NCBI RefSeq assembly: GCF_028640845.1
Contig: NC_080546.1
Span: 75,891,551 to 75,955,550, forward strand
Origin: Ahaetulla prasina
Taxonomy: Eukaryota > Chordata > Lepidosauria > Squamata > Colubridae
Length of the DNA stretch: 64,000 bases
Direction of reading: 5' to 3'
Below the pieces are notes generated by a model, which saw only the letters and a list, made by a program, of their open reading frames with translations, had not been told where the DNA came from and did not search any database. The first letter of the stretch is position 1, and each line of letters begins with the position of its first letter. This document shows, piece after piece, positions 62,723-64,000 of the stretch. Both the position numbers and the translations under genes were made by a program.

Positions 62723-64000
62723 CTGATAGTAACTGTTCGGAAAATAAATAACCCAAAATGGTTACGTGGCTCCACATTTTTAGTGCAGAAACTTAAGTTG
62801 ATTGCAAAGGAAAGACAAATTTAAATATATTTTCATTAAAATGCTGCAAAGTTTTGATGGCAGCCCCTGTATCTAATATGATTATAATGTGTCATTTTTA
62901 TTATTTTAATATGATATAACAGAGCTAAAATTGTTCAGGCAACAAACAGACTAATTCTGTGCATTTAAATCTGTCATATTGGCTCCATTGTGTATTATTG
63001 ATTTCCCCCCCTTCTATAAGAAGCAATAACAAAGTCCCTGACCTATGATTAGAGACGTGTCCAATTTTGGAAATACATGAGATCAGACTGTTGACAAAAT
63101 AAAAACTTATACATCAACAGAATGGAAACCTGATGATGCTTGAAGCATAATGTGATGCATATTGCTCCAGGTCTTTTGTCTTCACCCACAAATCCTTAAT
63201 CCCATCTATCATGGTTTGACAACTATTCATCTTGTCTTTTGGCACTTGCTTGGTTTGCTTAGAAACATACTTTCTTTTTATTCCATTGGAAAGAAATATG
63301 TAAATTGAAGAAGAGAGGAAGGTTTCACAGTATTTAAAGGCTAACGAATTTATTGCAGCATGAACAAAATATAAATTCTAGGAAAGTGTATGCTAATTAG
63401 TTTCCTCTTTCTGTCAAAGAATGGAGGAAAGACAACATAGTAGGTAAACATAACATTAGACAAAATTCTAATCCTAAACTTAATCTTTTGAGAATTGATT
63501 GAGGTGTTCATATTTCCTATATATTAGATAGTATACCAAATCTCCCAAAATTCATGTCACCCCTATTCTTAGTTGCCTCATAATATTTGTACATTTTGCT
63601 GCCAAAGCAAAGTGTGCTTTCAATGATATAATAAGGAAGCAACACGAAAAACATAAGTTGTGAGGAAAATATGCTAAAATGGCTTAATTTAGAAAATGTG
63701 GTCTATACATTTGAGGCATTTTTGGATTATGGATCCCACTGCATTCAAATGATCAATCCAAGTAATCAATCTCTGGATCACATTAAAAAAAAATAAAGGA
63801 GGGGGTTGTTCTATAACCAGTCAATAGTGATTTTAATAAACTGCAGTTCCTCACTACTAAATCTGTCTGCATCTGATCTGAATTCCAATTACCTGTCAAA
63901 AATTCATCCATCATAACTTAGCTCTAGAGACACGTTCTGGCGGCAGATGTTTCAGGAAAAACTATTTCAAATGGGAAATATATCTTTTCATGTATACAGC
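62723..64000. other. no gene recognised
   Basis: AT-rich unique-looking DNA to the end of the window. Nothing recognised on either strand. Confidence 0.55.

Overview
This 64 kb window looks like intergenic or deep-intronic DNA from a squamate reptile, most likely a snake. I found no host protein-coding exon, no true tRNA or rRNA gene and no CRISPR array. The snake call rests on the repeat content: Rex1/CR1-type LINEs that end in (ATTCT)n/(AATAG)n arrays, tRNA-derived SINEs ending in ACCTTT repeats, CR1 and L2-like LINEs, Penelope-like elements (PLEs) and many hAT MITEs. The base composition is AT-rich, with GC-rich islands only inside transposons.

Layout. 1-5.1 kb: LINE 3' end, hAT elements, a possible LTR, and a Helitron-type helicase fragment. 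5.1-9.1 kb: a PLE copy, an RTE-like relic, then three PLE 3' units in tandem separated by microsatellites. 9.1-10.5 kb: decayed L2-like LINE (minus). 11-13.4 kb: an unclassified AT-rich retroelement-like stretch, a Rex1 tail, an unknown 322-bp insert and a long (ATTCT)n. 13.4-17.5 kb: SINEs, hAT MITEs and a CR1 relic. 17.6-19.5 kb: an L2-like LINE with 487 uninterrupted codons, inserted in a PLE tail. 20-26.3 kb: microsatellites, an LTR with primer-binding site, SINEs, a hAT MITE with a perfect target duplication, and a Rex1 end. 26.7-31 kb: PLE nested in a LINE tail, LINE and L1 relics, a 1-kb hAT relic. 31-37.1 kb: SINEs, then a PLE cluster with two nested SINEs and a PLE ORF carrying RT and GIY-YIG domains. 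37.8-47.7 kb: SINEs, hAT MITEs, a solo LTR, CR1, and a three-layer nest at 44.4-45.4 kb. 47.7-56.3 kb: (TA)n, hAT MITEs, an opposed CR1 pair, a SINE. 57.4-58.3 kb: a TA-flanked MITE with a 27-bp minisatellite. 60-62.7 kb: a hAT element, a short PLE fold-back copy and a Rex1 LINE with a 189-codon ORF.

How the parts relate. Two non-autonomous/autonomous pairings can be read directly. One tRNA-SINE family shares its 3' end with the L2-like LINE, and the ATTCT microsatellites are Rex1 3' tails. The most unusual signal is in the PLEs: several truncated copies, from three tail types, begin with a short inverted (fold-back) copy of their own sequence, and one such rearranged unit has been tandemly amplified with its microsatellite. 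Most hAT MITEs still show exact 8-bp target duplications, so boundaries are given to the base.
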